64,000 bases of DNA from NCBI GenBank assembly GCA_029204225.1, contig CM055098.1:3289106-3353105 (forward strand), in the 5' to 3' direction. Source of the DNA: Diphasiastrum complanatum (lineage: Eukaryota; Streptophyta; Lycopodiopsida; Lycopodiales; Lycopodiaceae). The notes under the pieces were generated by a model. The model had not been told where the DNA came from. It saw only the letters and a list, made by a program, of their open reading frames with translations, and searched no databases. Every line of letters starts with the position of its first letter. Positions within the stretch are counted from its first letter, which is position 1. Positions 1 through 9,535 of this stretch are shown here, one piece after another. The translations under genes and the position numbers were made by a program.

Positions 1-682
1 GGGCATATTCTCCTCGTTGGAAATTTTGCCCGGACATCTTCGCGACAAATAGAGTTCTTTGACACCACGGATCAGCTTCGTGTTCGTGCCCTTGACAGTG
101 TATCGAGTTACCAGGACTTCTGCGGACAGTTTGGGACCTACTACTCCATATGGTGAGCACTTATTACAGTTTGGAGAGGCGAATGGCTTATCCTGCTGGC
201 CACATTCAAACAGATATACATGCCATCCTCACAGTGGACATAGTGTCATTGACTATCTCATGGGGTCAACATCCTTCGTACCCATAGTATCTGATTTCCA
301 TGTTTTCCCCACCACCCTTTCTGATCACTCCTTCCTCTCTTTCGATATCGGCCACCTTCCGCCCACTCATCCATCTTCACTTCCTAAACTTACCCGAGCA
401 CCAAAATACACATTTGACCCCATTTACATGCCACTGTACCGACAAACCCTGGCTTTGCTTCTACACTCCTTTCCTCATGATAGTCCAGTTGACACCCAAG
501 CCGCTTTTCTCACCACCTCCCTCCACACTGCCGCTTCACTAACCTTCCCCACCAAGCTCCATCCCAACAAAAACATATCTCGACCACTGCACCCTCCTTG
601 GTACGATATCGAGTGTCATTCTCTCCATCATTTAGTCAGCTATTCACGTACCCATGCTCCACCTTTACTTCGATCTTCCTGA
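1..682 (+). pseudogene. LINE ORF2 endonuclease domain, C-terminal part
   Basis: From base 1 one frame reads like the G-D/N-F-N-A-R motif of an APE-type endonuclease (VGNFART). After about 50 codons the homology moves to another frame (59-682), where a 'G..LLQFGEANGLSCW' block, a 'SVIDYLM' block (normally ..IDYI..) and 'LSDHSFLSFDI' (the SDH motif) follow in the right order. The endonuclease would nick target DNA for target-primed reverse transcription. At least one frameshift separates the two parts, so it cannot be functional. Confidence 0.7.
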
Positions 683-879
683 CACTCTTACCACCGTGTT
701 CTCCGTCGTAAAAAGCGCGCTTACGATGAATCTGAAGAGAAACGTCTTATTGACCTTCTTTTCAGTTCTTCCTCAGGCGCTTTCTGGCTTGAGTTCATTC
801 CCTGCTCCCCACCACCTCTCTTAGAAGACCTCCGCATTTGGAGCGATTACGCTACTAGCTTATACACCAACCTCACCGA

Positions 880-1651
880 CTCACCTATCTCTATATCTCC
901 ACGACCATCTGAGTTCTCCTTCTTCACATCTGATATGGTACTTGCTGCCATTAAGAAGATGAAGTCCCACAAGGCCAGAGATATTGAAGACCTTGAGTCT
1001 GAACTCCTTGACCATACATGCGACTTACTCGCTCCCACCATAGCCACTCTTCTTAATTCCGCAGTTGTTTCTGGTTTCCCATCATCCTGGTGCACTAACA
1101 TCATCCACCCCATCCATAAGAATGGTGACCCCATAATTCCAAGTAACTACCGCACTATCATGATTGGGCATGTCCTGGCGAAACTATATGGTACTATATT
1201 TCAGTCTGTTGTGAGTTCAAAGGCGAAGACTAGGAGACTACAGGCTATGGGTCAGGCGGGTCTTTTGGCCCACTATTCTACTACATATCACATCTTCACA
1301 TCACGGGCCCTAATTGAGGAAGCTACGCAGAGAGGGTTTACTATTGTTTTGTGGACTTCAGGAGGGCCTTCGATTTTGTGCCTCACCCCTTGCTTATTCA
1401 GATATTTCCGAGATCTTGGCTTCTCCACTGACATCATTTTGGCTGTGATGGCACTTTATGAGCGCGTCCTGGGATGTTTCCGGCATAGTAGTAGTGGCAT
1501 CACTGATCATATTTGGAGCACTATTGGGGTGAAGCAGGGTTGCTCCCTCTCACCAGTCCTCTTTGGCCTATATATTGATGGGCTGATTCGAGCGAAGCCT
1601 TCTGTTCCACATGAGATCCTTCTGGCTGAGTTTGCAGTTCCACCTATATAG
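880..1651 (+). pseudogene. LINE reverse transcriptase, broken
   Basis: The frame 935-1651 contains non-LTR RT landmarks in order: 'KSHKARDIEDLESELL', 'GFPSSWCTNIIHPIHKNGD', 'NYRTIMIGHVLAKLY' and 'GVKQGCSLSPVLFGLYIDGL'. The RT A motif (FVDFRRAFDFV) is present but in a different frame at about 1345-1385, showing compensating frameshifts. The catalytic Y/F-A-D-D box expected after 'LL' at about 1620 is missing: the frame reads 'LLAEFAVPPI' and stops, so a deletion probably removed it. Confidence 0.75.
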
Positions 1652-1754
1652 ATTGAGGCAGCCTTATATTCAAAGGATATTGTCAGAGATAGACAGACAA
1701 TACACACAGGTTGCACTATCCTCGTCGCACTCTCTTCATGATCAGGGCTATTGA

Positions 1755-2200
1755 TTGTTATGGTTCTCTCAGGCATCTCACCTCCTACTTGAGTTGTTTG
1801 GTATTTCCATTATAGAGCTCCCCTCATGCACCCATCAGTATATCAGACAATTTCTCTATCGAGCATATTTGGAGCGGACTTGGAGTCACCAGTTAGGGGT
1901 TAAGCCATCTTTCTACCGGACCCATTTTCTTGAGCTAGATGCAGCAGGGATCCCAGTCCTACCACGCTACCTGGACTCAGGACTATCACATTGCCTCAGA
2001 TTCACACTGGGACAGCTCGGGGTGTCTTCTCACCAACTAGCCATTGAGATAGGGAGGTTCCACGGTATTCCTAGAGAGAGCGGATTTGCCAGTTATGCTC
2101 TCTAGATGAGGTGGAGACTGAGGAGCATTTTATATTTAGATGCCCTGTATACTATGAGATCAGAGGGAGATATCATTGTTTATTTCGAGACATGCCTACT
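1755..2200 (+). pseudogene. LINE ORF2 C-terminal region with CCHC zinc-binding motif
   Basis: The frame 1755-2105 has the post-RT region of plant LINEs. In a shifted frame around 2085-2195 a 'C..C....E.E.EHFIFRC' motif follows, the zf-RVT type C-terminal zinc knuckle that ends ORF2 in L1-like elements. The change of frame between the two parts is a frameshift. Sequence after 2200 (to 2763) is non-coding 3' UTR. Confidence 0.6.
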
Positions 2201-2760
2201 GCTCTCTCATAGCCTATGAGGACCCCCGGTGTGTAGCTCTCATGGTCCGAGAGATGTTCATTTGGGGCGAGATCTACATGGGACATCTCAACATTTACCT
2301 CTCAGCCATTGATTACTTCTTTCTTTACTAGGCGGAGATCACGCGACATAGTGACTGAGGATGATGATGATTATGGCAATGACGAGGATGATAGCCGCTT
2401 ACATGCTCACATGGATCAAAGACAGTGTACCTCCCACTATCACTTCACGGCCAGGACCACCGGACCGCCTATAAAGAGACACACTACACATGCCCGTGCT
2501 CACAAACGACACTAGTGGGCTCCAGCGCTTCCTCATGTTGCAGCTCGCATTACATCTTTCTACAGCATCAGCATAGACATGACATCATGACATGGATATA
2601 TATTTATATGCACACACACACTCATTTTCACAGTTATCTTTGTACTAGATGTTTCTTTATTACAGCTTCGGAGACGTTTTATGAGCTCCCATTGTTGCCA
2701 CATACTTGACATATACTTCATTAATCTTATATACCTTTTGGCATGGAAAATACATTAATA

Positions 2761-2763
<3 letters not shown>

Positions 2764-2820
<57 letters not shown>
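2764..2820. repeat. (CT)n microsatellite
   Basis: Uninterrupted CT dinucleotides over 57 bases, directly after AATAAAG at the presumed 3' end of the LINE. It may have grown from the LINE's tail or have been the insertion target. Confidence 0.95.
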
Positions 2821-2821
<1 letters not shown>

Positions 2822-3813
2822 ACCATGTATGGATATGCTCTGATGTGATTTTCTTGGCCAACATGATGTACTACTGCTAAGGTTTAGGGCTTGGTCCCTG
2901 GATCTCATGCTTGAGAGATGGGTGCACTGAAGTAGAGTATTGAGATGAGAGAGCCTTCACAAGAATTCCTTAAATCAGATGTAGCATATTGAGGGCAAGC
3001 AATAATCAATATGGATGGCTTCTATATTCATATTGATGTCTTTACCAAGAATGAGGAATCTGCTCAAGAACTTCAAAGATGGACTTGAGTAAGGAACAAA
3101 TAATGAATTGATCGTCATGTTCTCATTTGTTCTTTATGTACAACACTAGTGCATTTATGGCCAACTGACAAAAATCGGCATAAAGAGGCCTAAGAGCAAA
3201 ACATGGCCGAAGTAACTTCTATAAAACAAGCAATACTTTGAGTGTCGTAAGCAGAATTTTGAAAACAGAAAAAATTTACTTCTGCACACTCTTAAGTGTC
3301 TGATTGAGGCGTAGATCCAGAGTAAAGCTCCCCTCCTTTTCCAAGTTGTTTTCATGGTTCGGCTTCATTCCTAATATTCACTTGAATAGCACGAGTTGTA
3401 AACCGAGAACTTCACCGAGTCAATAATTTGTTCAAAAATTTGTCGGTGCCAATCTGGAGCCGCATAGTTTCGATTATTGTCTCCACCATTCCAGCACTCA
3501 AGAGCTTGGTTTAAATGCAGGCAGCAGCAACTCTATCCAACAGCAACTAGATAATGTGCAGTAAATAAATAAAAGAAACATCACTATCTCATTTCTTTCG
3601 ATCGCCTGCTTATGATCTGCCACGACCTCCACAAGGCTAGTGTAATGCGTCCATAAGCTTGCATCCTGTGTGACCCATTTCTCGTGAACGATATCAAATG
3701 CATAGAATGTGTCTTATTCCTGCTTATCTAAAACACGAAAACAAAGAAGAAGCCACTCTAGAGCTGCGCCCAACCTGAATTTGTCCTCGATTCAATCACG
3801 AGCTTCAATCTCT
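2821..3813. other. Unassigned non-coding stretch
   Basis: AT-rich DNA with only short, unconvincing frames on either strand. I recognise no gene, RNA or element end. Confidence 0.5.
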
Positions 3814-4167
3814 TTAGAACGCTTTGAGATGTATGTTCAAACGCACCAACGATATTGCCGCTTGCATCACAGAGGCGGACACCTGCTCCCGAACAGCCCT
3901 TTCATACTTAAAACTCTTGGATCTGTTCAATTCAAAATTTGCAAAAACAACAGCACAAACTTCCCTGCGATCACCATGGAAAAAGGGAGTCACGGCTCGA
4001 CTTCCATATGCTATGTCGAAGATAATGAGGCATGCCCATCCGCAATATGACACAAACCTAATCGTAATAGCAATAACAACAATGGAAGACCTTCAACGTT
4101 TGCCAATCAGTGTCACTCTTCGTGGATCGATAACAACCCTTTCAGCCATCACCACTTTTACTGGCAT
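3814..4167 (-). pseudogene. Unrecognised degenerate ORF
   Basis: Read on the minus strand from an ATG at 4165-4167, 117 codons run to a stop at 3814 with a single internal TGA (after codon 24, 'TLIGKR'). The translation is compact and partly hydrophobic ('SYCGWACLIIFDIAY'). It looks more protein-like than its surroundings, but I recognise no family. It may be a pseudogene exon, a transposon fragment or chance. Confidence 0.2.
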
Positions 4168-6358
4168 GGGATCCAGAGATATAAGCTCCTTTCCTATGCA
4201 TGCAGCAGCTCAAGTCCTTCGCCTTTCCCTTTCTGAATGTGATGCCTTTAGGCTTTTTCTTGAATTTATCCTTTTAGGCATCATTTGTAAAGTAAGCTTC
4301 GCTCATCGCCAAATTTCATGTCGTATTTATCCTATTTAAACCAGTAACTCATGTGTTGCGTTGATGATGGATATACCTCAGGCTCTTCTGGCTAGGCTTT
4401 AACCCTATCTATCTCCTACCATCTATTTCAATTCATAAATGATAAGAATTCATAAAAGTGAGTTGATATCAATCATCCTTTGGCATCTATGAAACACTGT
4501 TACAGGCCACAAAATGTCTCAACTAGGGTGTTTGTTATATATGATCTTAATTTTAAATAGGACCAGTTCCCACTTCATTTCACACCCCATTGAAATTTTG
4601 ACATAAACATGTTAACCCAATGGTCACATGCTTAAGTTGTTTTCTTTTTTTTAAGGCAACATTACCAAGCACATGTTGTATTTACATACATTAATTACAA
4701 GATGGCCTAGCCAACTTTGAGCAAGCTCCTAATATTTCTAAACGTCACGTTGATACTAATTAGAGCCTTACTCACCAACTTTGCAAATAGTACTATCATT
4801 CAACTCATCGTAGATGGGAAGCATGAGTTGCTTTTAATTGGCCCACTGATGTTTTTGATTATGAAACCAAATCCCACTTCAAAGGCCATAACGAGGTTGA
4901 TTGGGCCCCCCTTGTAGCAAACTTCATGTGTCGTGTAGTAGTGGCAAAACAAGTCTTGTGTGAAAGGGGTGAGGGCTCATCTTTTGATTCAATATGGACC
5001 ATCCCAATTTCCAAGCACTGGAGCAAAGCAAGGCTCATTGGTTTTTTTAATTTTTGACAATGGTTTTAACATTTTGCGATAAATCATTTATGAGTTTTGT
5101 TGCAAGGATGAGAGCAAACTTCATTGATTAATTAGCACATGGCATGTAGTAGTTCCCACGGTTTGAGAAGTTTTCTATAAAAGCAAAAAAATATTTTGAA
5201 GGGATAAATTTTGTTATATTTTTAATTAACTCTAGTTGATTAATCAAGGGATCGTTGGAGGAGGTTAGGGGGGCTTGATTTAGCTCTAGTAGGATAATAG
5301 TGAGGCCTAGTAATCAATGACTAAAAATTTTAGTCAGCTTTGGTGTATGCATGGAAAATTATAAAAGTTGGAAAATTATATAACGTAGAGGTTTATAAAT
5401 GGCCAACATGCCCCGCATACTATCTTGGTGCTACCGCTTGGTGAAGCTGGTTCGTTGCCTATGATGAAGCTTGGACCTGGCCAATACTGTGCTAAGAGAT
5501 TTTTGATAGATGGGGCTTTCTTCTCGTAGGGACGTCGTGAAGTCCCTACAAGAAAAATGACGTAGCTACCAAATTGACTAGCGTTGAATAAGTAATTTGC
5601 ACTGAAGGATCAAGAATTTTTGTTGATATGTTAGATCTACTTGATGGTGCTTCGCATGTATGTGCTTGGATCGGCTCGGATCTTGATCCTAGTGAATTGT
5701 TGTAATTACCAAGCAGGAGGATACATTGTTGAGTTGCATCAATGTGGTGGATATGTTAGGATCTGCTTGATTTTGTTGTGGTGTTGATCTTGTTTGAAAA
5801 CAAAGAAAGTGAATGTGAAAAGGGGAGCAAGTGTTAGAAGGAAAAGTAAAAGACGACGTAGATTGATCATTTGTTGGAATGCATACTTCCAATCTGTCAT
5901 CATGTCAACACATATATCCCATTGTACAATCAATTAACTACTTGACAATTTTTCACACTCCCTCTTCAACTAGTTTTACCACACAACTTTGATCCATCTT
6001 AAGAATGATCTCCATTCTAAGAGTACACCTTCTTTCTATGGTTTTATAATAACTTTCATAATTGATATAGATAATAGTGTCCATATTGGATGCTTCACTA
6101 TTTCTTACATCAATTTCACATATCAAGATGAAAAAATAACATGTGAAAGTATATAGAATGTAAATATTATGATTACTCCATGCTTCCACCTTTGATATAT
6201 CTGGAAAATAACAGCAACCAGTCAATAAATGTGAATTATTAACCAATGCTTGTATGTTTCCTCCATATTTGTCCTTTCTTGAATTGTTTTCTTCATAAAA
6301 CTCCATGAATGAACCTCCATCTCCATCTTGTCATAAGATGTCCTCAACATTTGAGAAC
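4168..6358. other. Unassigned intergenic stretch
   Basis: AT-rich sequence with no reading frame or repeat that I can assign. Frames of up to 117 codons occur (for example minus strand 5953-6306) but show no recognisable motif. Confidence 0.5.
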
Positions 6359-6460
6359 TGTTGGATTTTGATGCTCAGCCTCAAATCTACTCAATAATGA
6401 GCATCCTGAAAAATTCGTCGAAGGTCGGCTCCATCGACATCGAAGTCATTGACTTCGACT

Positions 6461-6519
<59 letters not shown>
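6359..6519 (+). mobile_element. Copia LTR start, first copy, truncated in an AT microsatellite
   Basis: Begins TGTTGGATTT and is nearly the same over its first ~100 bases as the LTR that starts at 6885 (same start, same GATGCTCAGCCTCAAATC block, same run into a microsatellite). It ends in (AT)n from 6467. Its position upstream of a copia RNase H fragment makes it the likely 5' LTR of a copia element that has lost almost all its internal region. Confidence 0.6.
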
Positions 6520-6522
<3 letters not shown>

Positions 6523-6551
6523 CAGTATCATTATCATCAACTAAATCAAAA

Positions 6552-6877
6552 TAGTTGCCACGAATGCTACCAAGGAGGCAATTTGGCTAAGGCACTTGCT
6601 TGCAGATATTGACCTTGCTCAGTCACATCCAACGACTATTTATTGTGACAATCAAAGCACAATAGCACTATCTCTAAATCCGGGATTTCATTCTCGAAGC
6701 AAACATATCGAAATCAGGTATCGCTACCTTAGAGAGAAAGTGCAAAGCAAAGAAGTGTCACTAGTTTACTGCAAGACAGATCTTATGGCAGCAGATTTCT
6801 TCACAAAGGCTCTATCAAAAGAGTATCATCTTAGATTCAATGACATGTTAAATCTGAAGTTTCAGGATCCACATTAA
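6552..6877 (+). pseudogene. Ty1/copia RNase H, C-terminal fragment
   Basis: The frame reads 'ATKEAIWLRHLLADI', then 'YCDNQSTIALSLNPGFHSRS', 'KHIEIRYRYLREKV' and 'AADFFTKALSKEYHLRF', the classic C-terminal signature of the copia RNase H. It stops at 6877, next to a polypurine tract and an LTR start. Gag, protease, integrase and RT are gone. The same family reappears at 18.96-19.07 kb with nearly the same bases. Confidence 0.85.
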
Positions 6878-6884
6878 GGGGGAG
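6876..6884 (+). other. Polypurine tract of copia element
   Basis: AAGGGGGAG immediately upstream of the LTR start TGTTGG. This is the usual plus-strand primer of plant copia elements and it overlaps the stop codon of the RNase H frame. Confidence 0.75.
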
Positions 6885-7011
6885 TGTTGGATTTCGATGC
6901 TCAGCCTCAAATCCACTCAATAATGAGCATCTTGAAAAATTTGTTGAAGTTCGGCTCCATCGACATCAAAGTCATCGAAATCATTGACTTCATCGACTTT
7001 GACTTCTCTCA

Positions 7012-7094
<83 letters not shown>

Positions 7095-7170
7095 CCCCGA
7101 AGACTAGAATTTTTTTGAAGATTTGAATTTTTCCGAAGGCCGTCCAAGGACGTTAATTTTTCAAAGACTC
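6885..7170 (+). mobile_element. Copia 3' LTR, partial, with GT/AT microsatellite
   Basis: Starts TGTTGGATTTCGATGCTCAG right after the polypurine tract. From 7014 it runs into (GT)n, then (AT)n to 7093, then AT-rich sequence. The 3' boundary is not defined. The upstream copy at 6359 shares the first half, including entry into a microsatellite. Confidence 0.65.
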
Positions 7171-7235
7171 AAATGTTTGATATTCGAGATGCGAGATGTG
7201 CAAGATTGGCCATCATCCAAATCATCGGCCACCAC

Positions 7236-7281
7236 CTAGATTGGCCTCCATTGCCCATCAACGACGGGCACTCTTTACTAG
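7236..7281 (+). mobile_element. Helitron-like 3' end (copy A)
   Basis: Reads 'GGCCTCCATTGCCCATC' then AAC, GACGGGC, ACTCTTTA, CTAG. An imperfect hairpin (GCCCATC/GACGGGC) lies 8 bases before CTAG, which is the layout of a Helitron 3' terminus (subterminal hairpin, then CTRR). It faces copy B across a microsatellite. The next base is A, not the usual T, so the target site has changed or the end was copied by rearrangement. Confidence 0.5.
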
Positions 7282-7282
7282 A

Positions 7283-7358
<76 letters not shown>

Positions 7359-7369
7359 ATATATATGTA

Positions 7370-7441
<72 letters not shown>

Positions 7442-7451
7442 TATATGTATG

Positions 7452-7483
<32 letters not shown>

Positions 7484-7485
7484 CA
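7282..7485. repeat. Compound (GT)n/(AT)n microsatellite
   Basis: About 70 bases of TG repeats followed by about 125 bases of AT/TA repeats with few interruptions. It sits exactly between two inverted Helitron-like 3' ends (A and B). Confidence 0.95.
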
Positions 7486-8373
7486 CTAGTAAAGAGTGCC
7501 CGTCGTTGACGGGCAATGGAGGCCGATCTTCATAAAAATGCATTTTTATTTCAACCTTTCTCGTGGAAAGTATGATAATTTAAAAAATCCTTAGAGCACC
7601 CTTCAATTTTTTTATAATGAAAGTCTCACCATGAAAGTATGTACATGCACTTCAAAACACTATGTGTGTTGGTAAAGGATAATTTGAATTTGGAGTGGGC
7701 CCCTTAGATGCATGCATGGAGAGGAGGGCCATGGGCTCCACATAATTGTAGCACCCTGGCGCGTCAGGGTGCGCCAACGGGCATCGTGGCGCCAGAGCGG
7801 GTGCGCCAGGGGGCAGGCAGCGCCCAAGTGGCGCCGAGCAGGCAGGTGGGTGCGTCAGGTGGGCAGGTAGGTGGGTGGCGCCGGGCAGGTAGGCCGGACA
7901 GGCCCAGGTTGCGTCAGGCAGGCAGGTGGGTGGCACCATCTTTCGGTCCCCGCGCAGGGCGTTGGACAGGGGCACCAGTGCCAGGTGGGTGGCACCGGGA
8001 ACCGGACAGGTGGCACTGGGCAGCTTCACACCCACCTGCACACATGTGAGTAAGCAGGTGGGTTAAGTTATATATAGGTATTGGTTTATCTCAGAGATTT
8101 GCTTATGGGATAAACCTTGGTGCCCGACACGTGGCACCAGGGCAAGTAGTTTAAAAATAAATAGATAAACCTCCCTGCATGGCCCACCCTGACGCGTGCA
8201 TAGGGTGCTAAAAATAAGAGGAGCCAAGGCCATGCATCTTTTTCCCCATACATGCATCCTCCTCCCCAAGGTTTTTAGTTAGAGAAAGCTCATGCATGGG
8301 TGAGGAGAGGAGCATGCATGGTGCACCCATACCCATGCGCAAAACTGTACATAAGTTTAAATATATATATAGA
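7486..8373 (-). mobile_element. Helitron-like element, copy B
   Basis: Read on the minus strand it begins TCTATATATATATTTAAAC (8373 downwards) and ends with a perfect 17-base hairpin GCCCGTCAACGACGGGC, ACTCTTTA and CTAG (7489-7486). The flanking base on the minus strand after CTAG is T. TC at the 5' end, a hairpin near the 3' end, CTAG and an A/T flank are the defining Helitron features. No Rep/helicase gene is present, so it would be non-autonomous. A 0.5-kb TIR element is nested in it (7734-8227). At 8373/8374 its 5' end joins the 3' end of copy C with no base between. Confidence 0.6.
7734..8227. mobile_element. Nested GC-rich TIR element (MITE-like) with target duplication
   Basis: Copy B carries about 490 bases absent from copies C and E. 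The insert is bounded by imperfect inverted repeats (GGCTCC..TTGTAGCACCCT at the left; the right end inverted reads TTGGCTCC..TTTTAGCACCCT, and both continue into CGCGTCAGGGTG). It is flanked by the 7-base direct repeat GGCCATG (7727-7733 and 8228-8234), present once in copies C and E. The interior is strikingly GC-rich (repeated GGCAGGTGGGTGG and TGGCGCC) in an AT-rich setting. No transposase is encoded. hAT or Mutator kinship is possible from the duplication length, but not decided. Confidence 0.6.
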
Positions 8374-8779
8374 CTAGTAAAGAGTGTCCGTCGTTAATAG
8401 GCAATGGAGGCCGATCTTCATAGAAATGCATTTTTATTTCAACCTTTCCCGTGGAAAGTCTGATAATTTAAAAAATTCTTAAAACACCTTTCAAATTTTT
8501 GATAATGAAAGTCTCATTTGGTTAACACCTTTCACCATGAAAGTATGTACATGCACTTCAAAACACTATGTGTGTTGGTAAAGGATAATTTGAATTTGGA
8601 GTGGGCCCCTAAGATGCATGCATGGGGAGGAGGGCCATGCATCCTTTTCCCCATACATGCATCCTCCTCCCCAAGTTTTCTAGTTAGAAAAAGCTCATGC
8701 ATGGGTGAGGGGAGAAGGATGCATGGGTGCACCCATACACATGCGCAAAATTGTACATAAGTTTAAATATATATATAGA
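8374..8779 (-). mobile_element. Helitron-like element, copy C
   Basis: About 406 bases with the same ends as copy B: plus-strand CTAG at 8374-8377 and the inverted TC end as GA at 8778-8779, followed by T. Internal sequence is highly similar to B (without the nested insert) and E. The hairpin is damaged (GTCCGTC..AATAGGC). The left flanking A is the last base of copy B, so the A|T target was formed by the end of B and its flank. Confidence 0.6.
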
Positions 8780-8787
8780 TAGATATA

Positions 8788-8840
<53 letters not shown>

Positions 8841-8861
8841 ATGCATGCATACATACATACA
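8780..8861. repeat. (AT)n microsatellite with (CATA)n tail
   Basis: AT repeats with a few GATA/TCTA interruptions up to 8838, then CATGCATGCATACATACATAC. It links copy C to the palindrome. Confidence 0.9.
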
Positions 8862-8975
8862 TTTCTATGAAGATCGGCCTCCATTGCCCGTCAACGACGG
8901 ACACTCTTTACTATATGTATACTAGTAAAGAGTGTCTGTCGTTGACGGGCAATGGAGGCCGATCTTCATAGAAAT
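8862..8975. repeat. Near-perfect palindrome of two Helitron-like 3' ends
   Basis: Left arm (about 8862-8913) and right arm (about 8923-8975) are inverted copies that differ at one position in some 52 aligned bases. They are separated by a short TATGTATA core. The left arm (copy D) is a plus-strand 3' end whose CTAG has become CTAT. The right arm is the start of copy E on the minus strand. Confidence 0.85.
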
Positions 8976-9216
8976 GTATTTTTATTTCAACCTTTCCCGT
9001 GGTTTGATAATTTAAAAAAATCCTTAGAGCACCTTTCAAATTTTTGATAATGAAAGCCTCGTTTGTTTAACACCTTTCACCATGAAATTATGTACATGCA
9101 CTATGTGTGTTGCTAAAGGATAATTTGAATTTCGAGTGGGCCCCTTAGATGCATGCATGGGGAGGGGGGCCATGCATCCTTTTTTCCATACATGCATCCT
9201 CCTCCCCAAGGTTTTT
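8922..9216 (-). mobile_element. Helitron-like element, copy E, 5' truncated
   Basis: CTAG at 8922-8925, then the shared 3' hairpin region and the same internal sequence as B and C up to CTCCTCCCCAAGG. It then breaks off in a CATA/AT microsatellite instead of reaching the TC end. One arm of the hairpin is mutated (GTCTGTC). Confidence 0.55.
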
Positions 9217-9255
9217 ACATACATACATACATACATACGTATGTATATGTATGTA

Positions 9256-9307
<52 letters not shown>
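9217..9307. repeat. (CATA)n/(AT)n microsatellite
   Basis: ACATACATAC units, then TATGTATG, then about 50 bases of AT. It abuts the 3' end of copy F. Confidence 0.95.
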
Positions 9308-9308
<1 letters not shown>

Positions 9309-9535
9309 TAGTAAAGAGTGCCCGTCGTTGACGGACAATGGACGGCCGACGATCTAGTGGGTATGCCCGTCCTTGACAGGCGGTCCTAATGCGGTCTCAA
9401 ATGATCGGAAGTGCTCTAAAATGGCCGTCAAATGGACCTAATGCGGTCCTTTGCAGTCAAAATGCGGTCTCAAATGGTCACAATTGTCTTCATGCGGTCC
9501 TAATGCGGTGTAAAATGATCAAAAGTGCCCTGAAA
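9308..9535 (-). mobile_element. Helitron-like 3' end (copy F) with internal GCGGTC repeats
   Basis: CTAG at 9308-9311 followed by the hairpin (GCCCGTC GTT GACGGAC). After about 30 bases it departs from copies B, C and E. From about 9380 it holds a degenerate direct repeat (units starting GCGGTCCTAATGCGGT, then AAATGATC..AAGTGC) recurring at about 9480. It may be a different Helitron family sharing only the terminus. The 5' end is not found. Confidence 0.4.

Larger units (their letters stand above)
1..2763 (+). mobile_element. L1-like LINE, 3' portion, degenerate
   Basis: Three consecutive broken coding blocks in the order endonuclease C-terminus, reverse transcriptase and C-terminal zinc-binding domain, followed by about 550 bases of 3' untranslated sequence. 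This is the order of ORF2 in plant L1-type non-LTR retrotransposons. The window starts inside the endonuclease, so the 5' part lies outside. The element seems to end at the AATAAAG before a CT microsatellite at 2764. Frameshifts in every block mean it is dead. The L1 assignment follows from the endonuclease-RT-zinc knuckle order, not from a tree. Confidence 0.75.

Noticed and set aside
7169-7543. Open frames of 76-124 codons made of Tyr-Ile or Cys-Val repeats
   Set aside because: They are translations of AT/GT microsatellites and carry no protein signal.
7652-8049. Frames of 113-129 codons on both strands in the GC-rich insert
   Set aside because: Stops are rare because the sequence is GC-rich and repetitive. 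Low-complexity Pro/Gly/Ala content with no motif; it is the nested TIR element.
8374-8913. A MITE with 50-base terminal inverted repeats spanning copy C to arm D
   Set aside because: Arms fit, but it leaves the identical TC-type ends of B and C, the A|T flanks and the hairpin-CTAG layout unexplained. Kept as the alternative to Helitrons.
7236-9535. CRISPR-like array
   Set aside because: Repeats are long, unevenly spaced and in both orientations in a plant genome; no spacers or cas genes.
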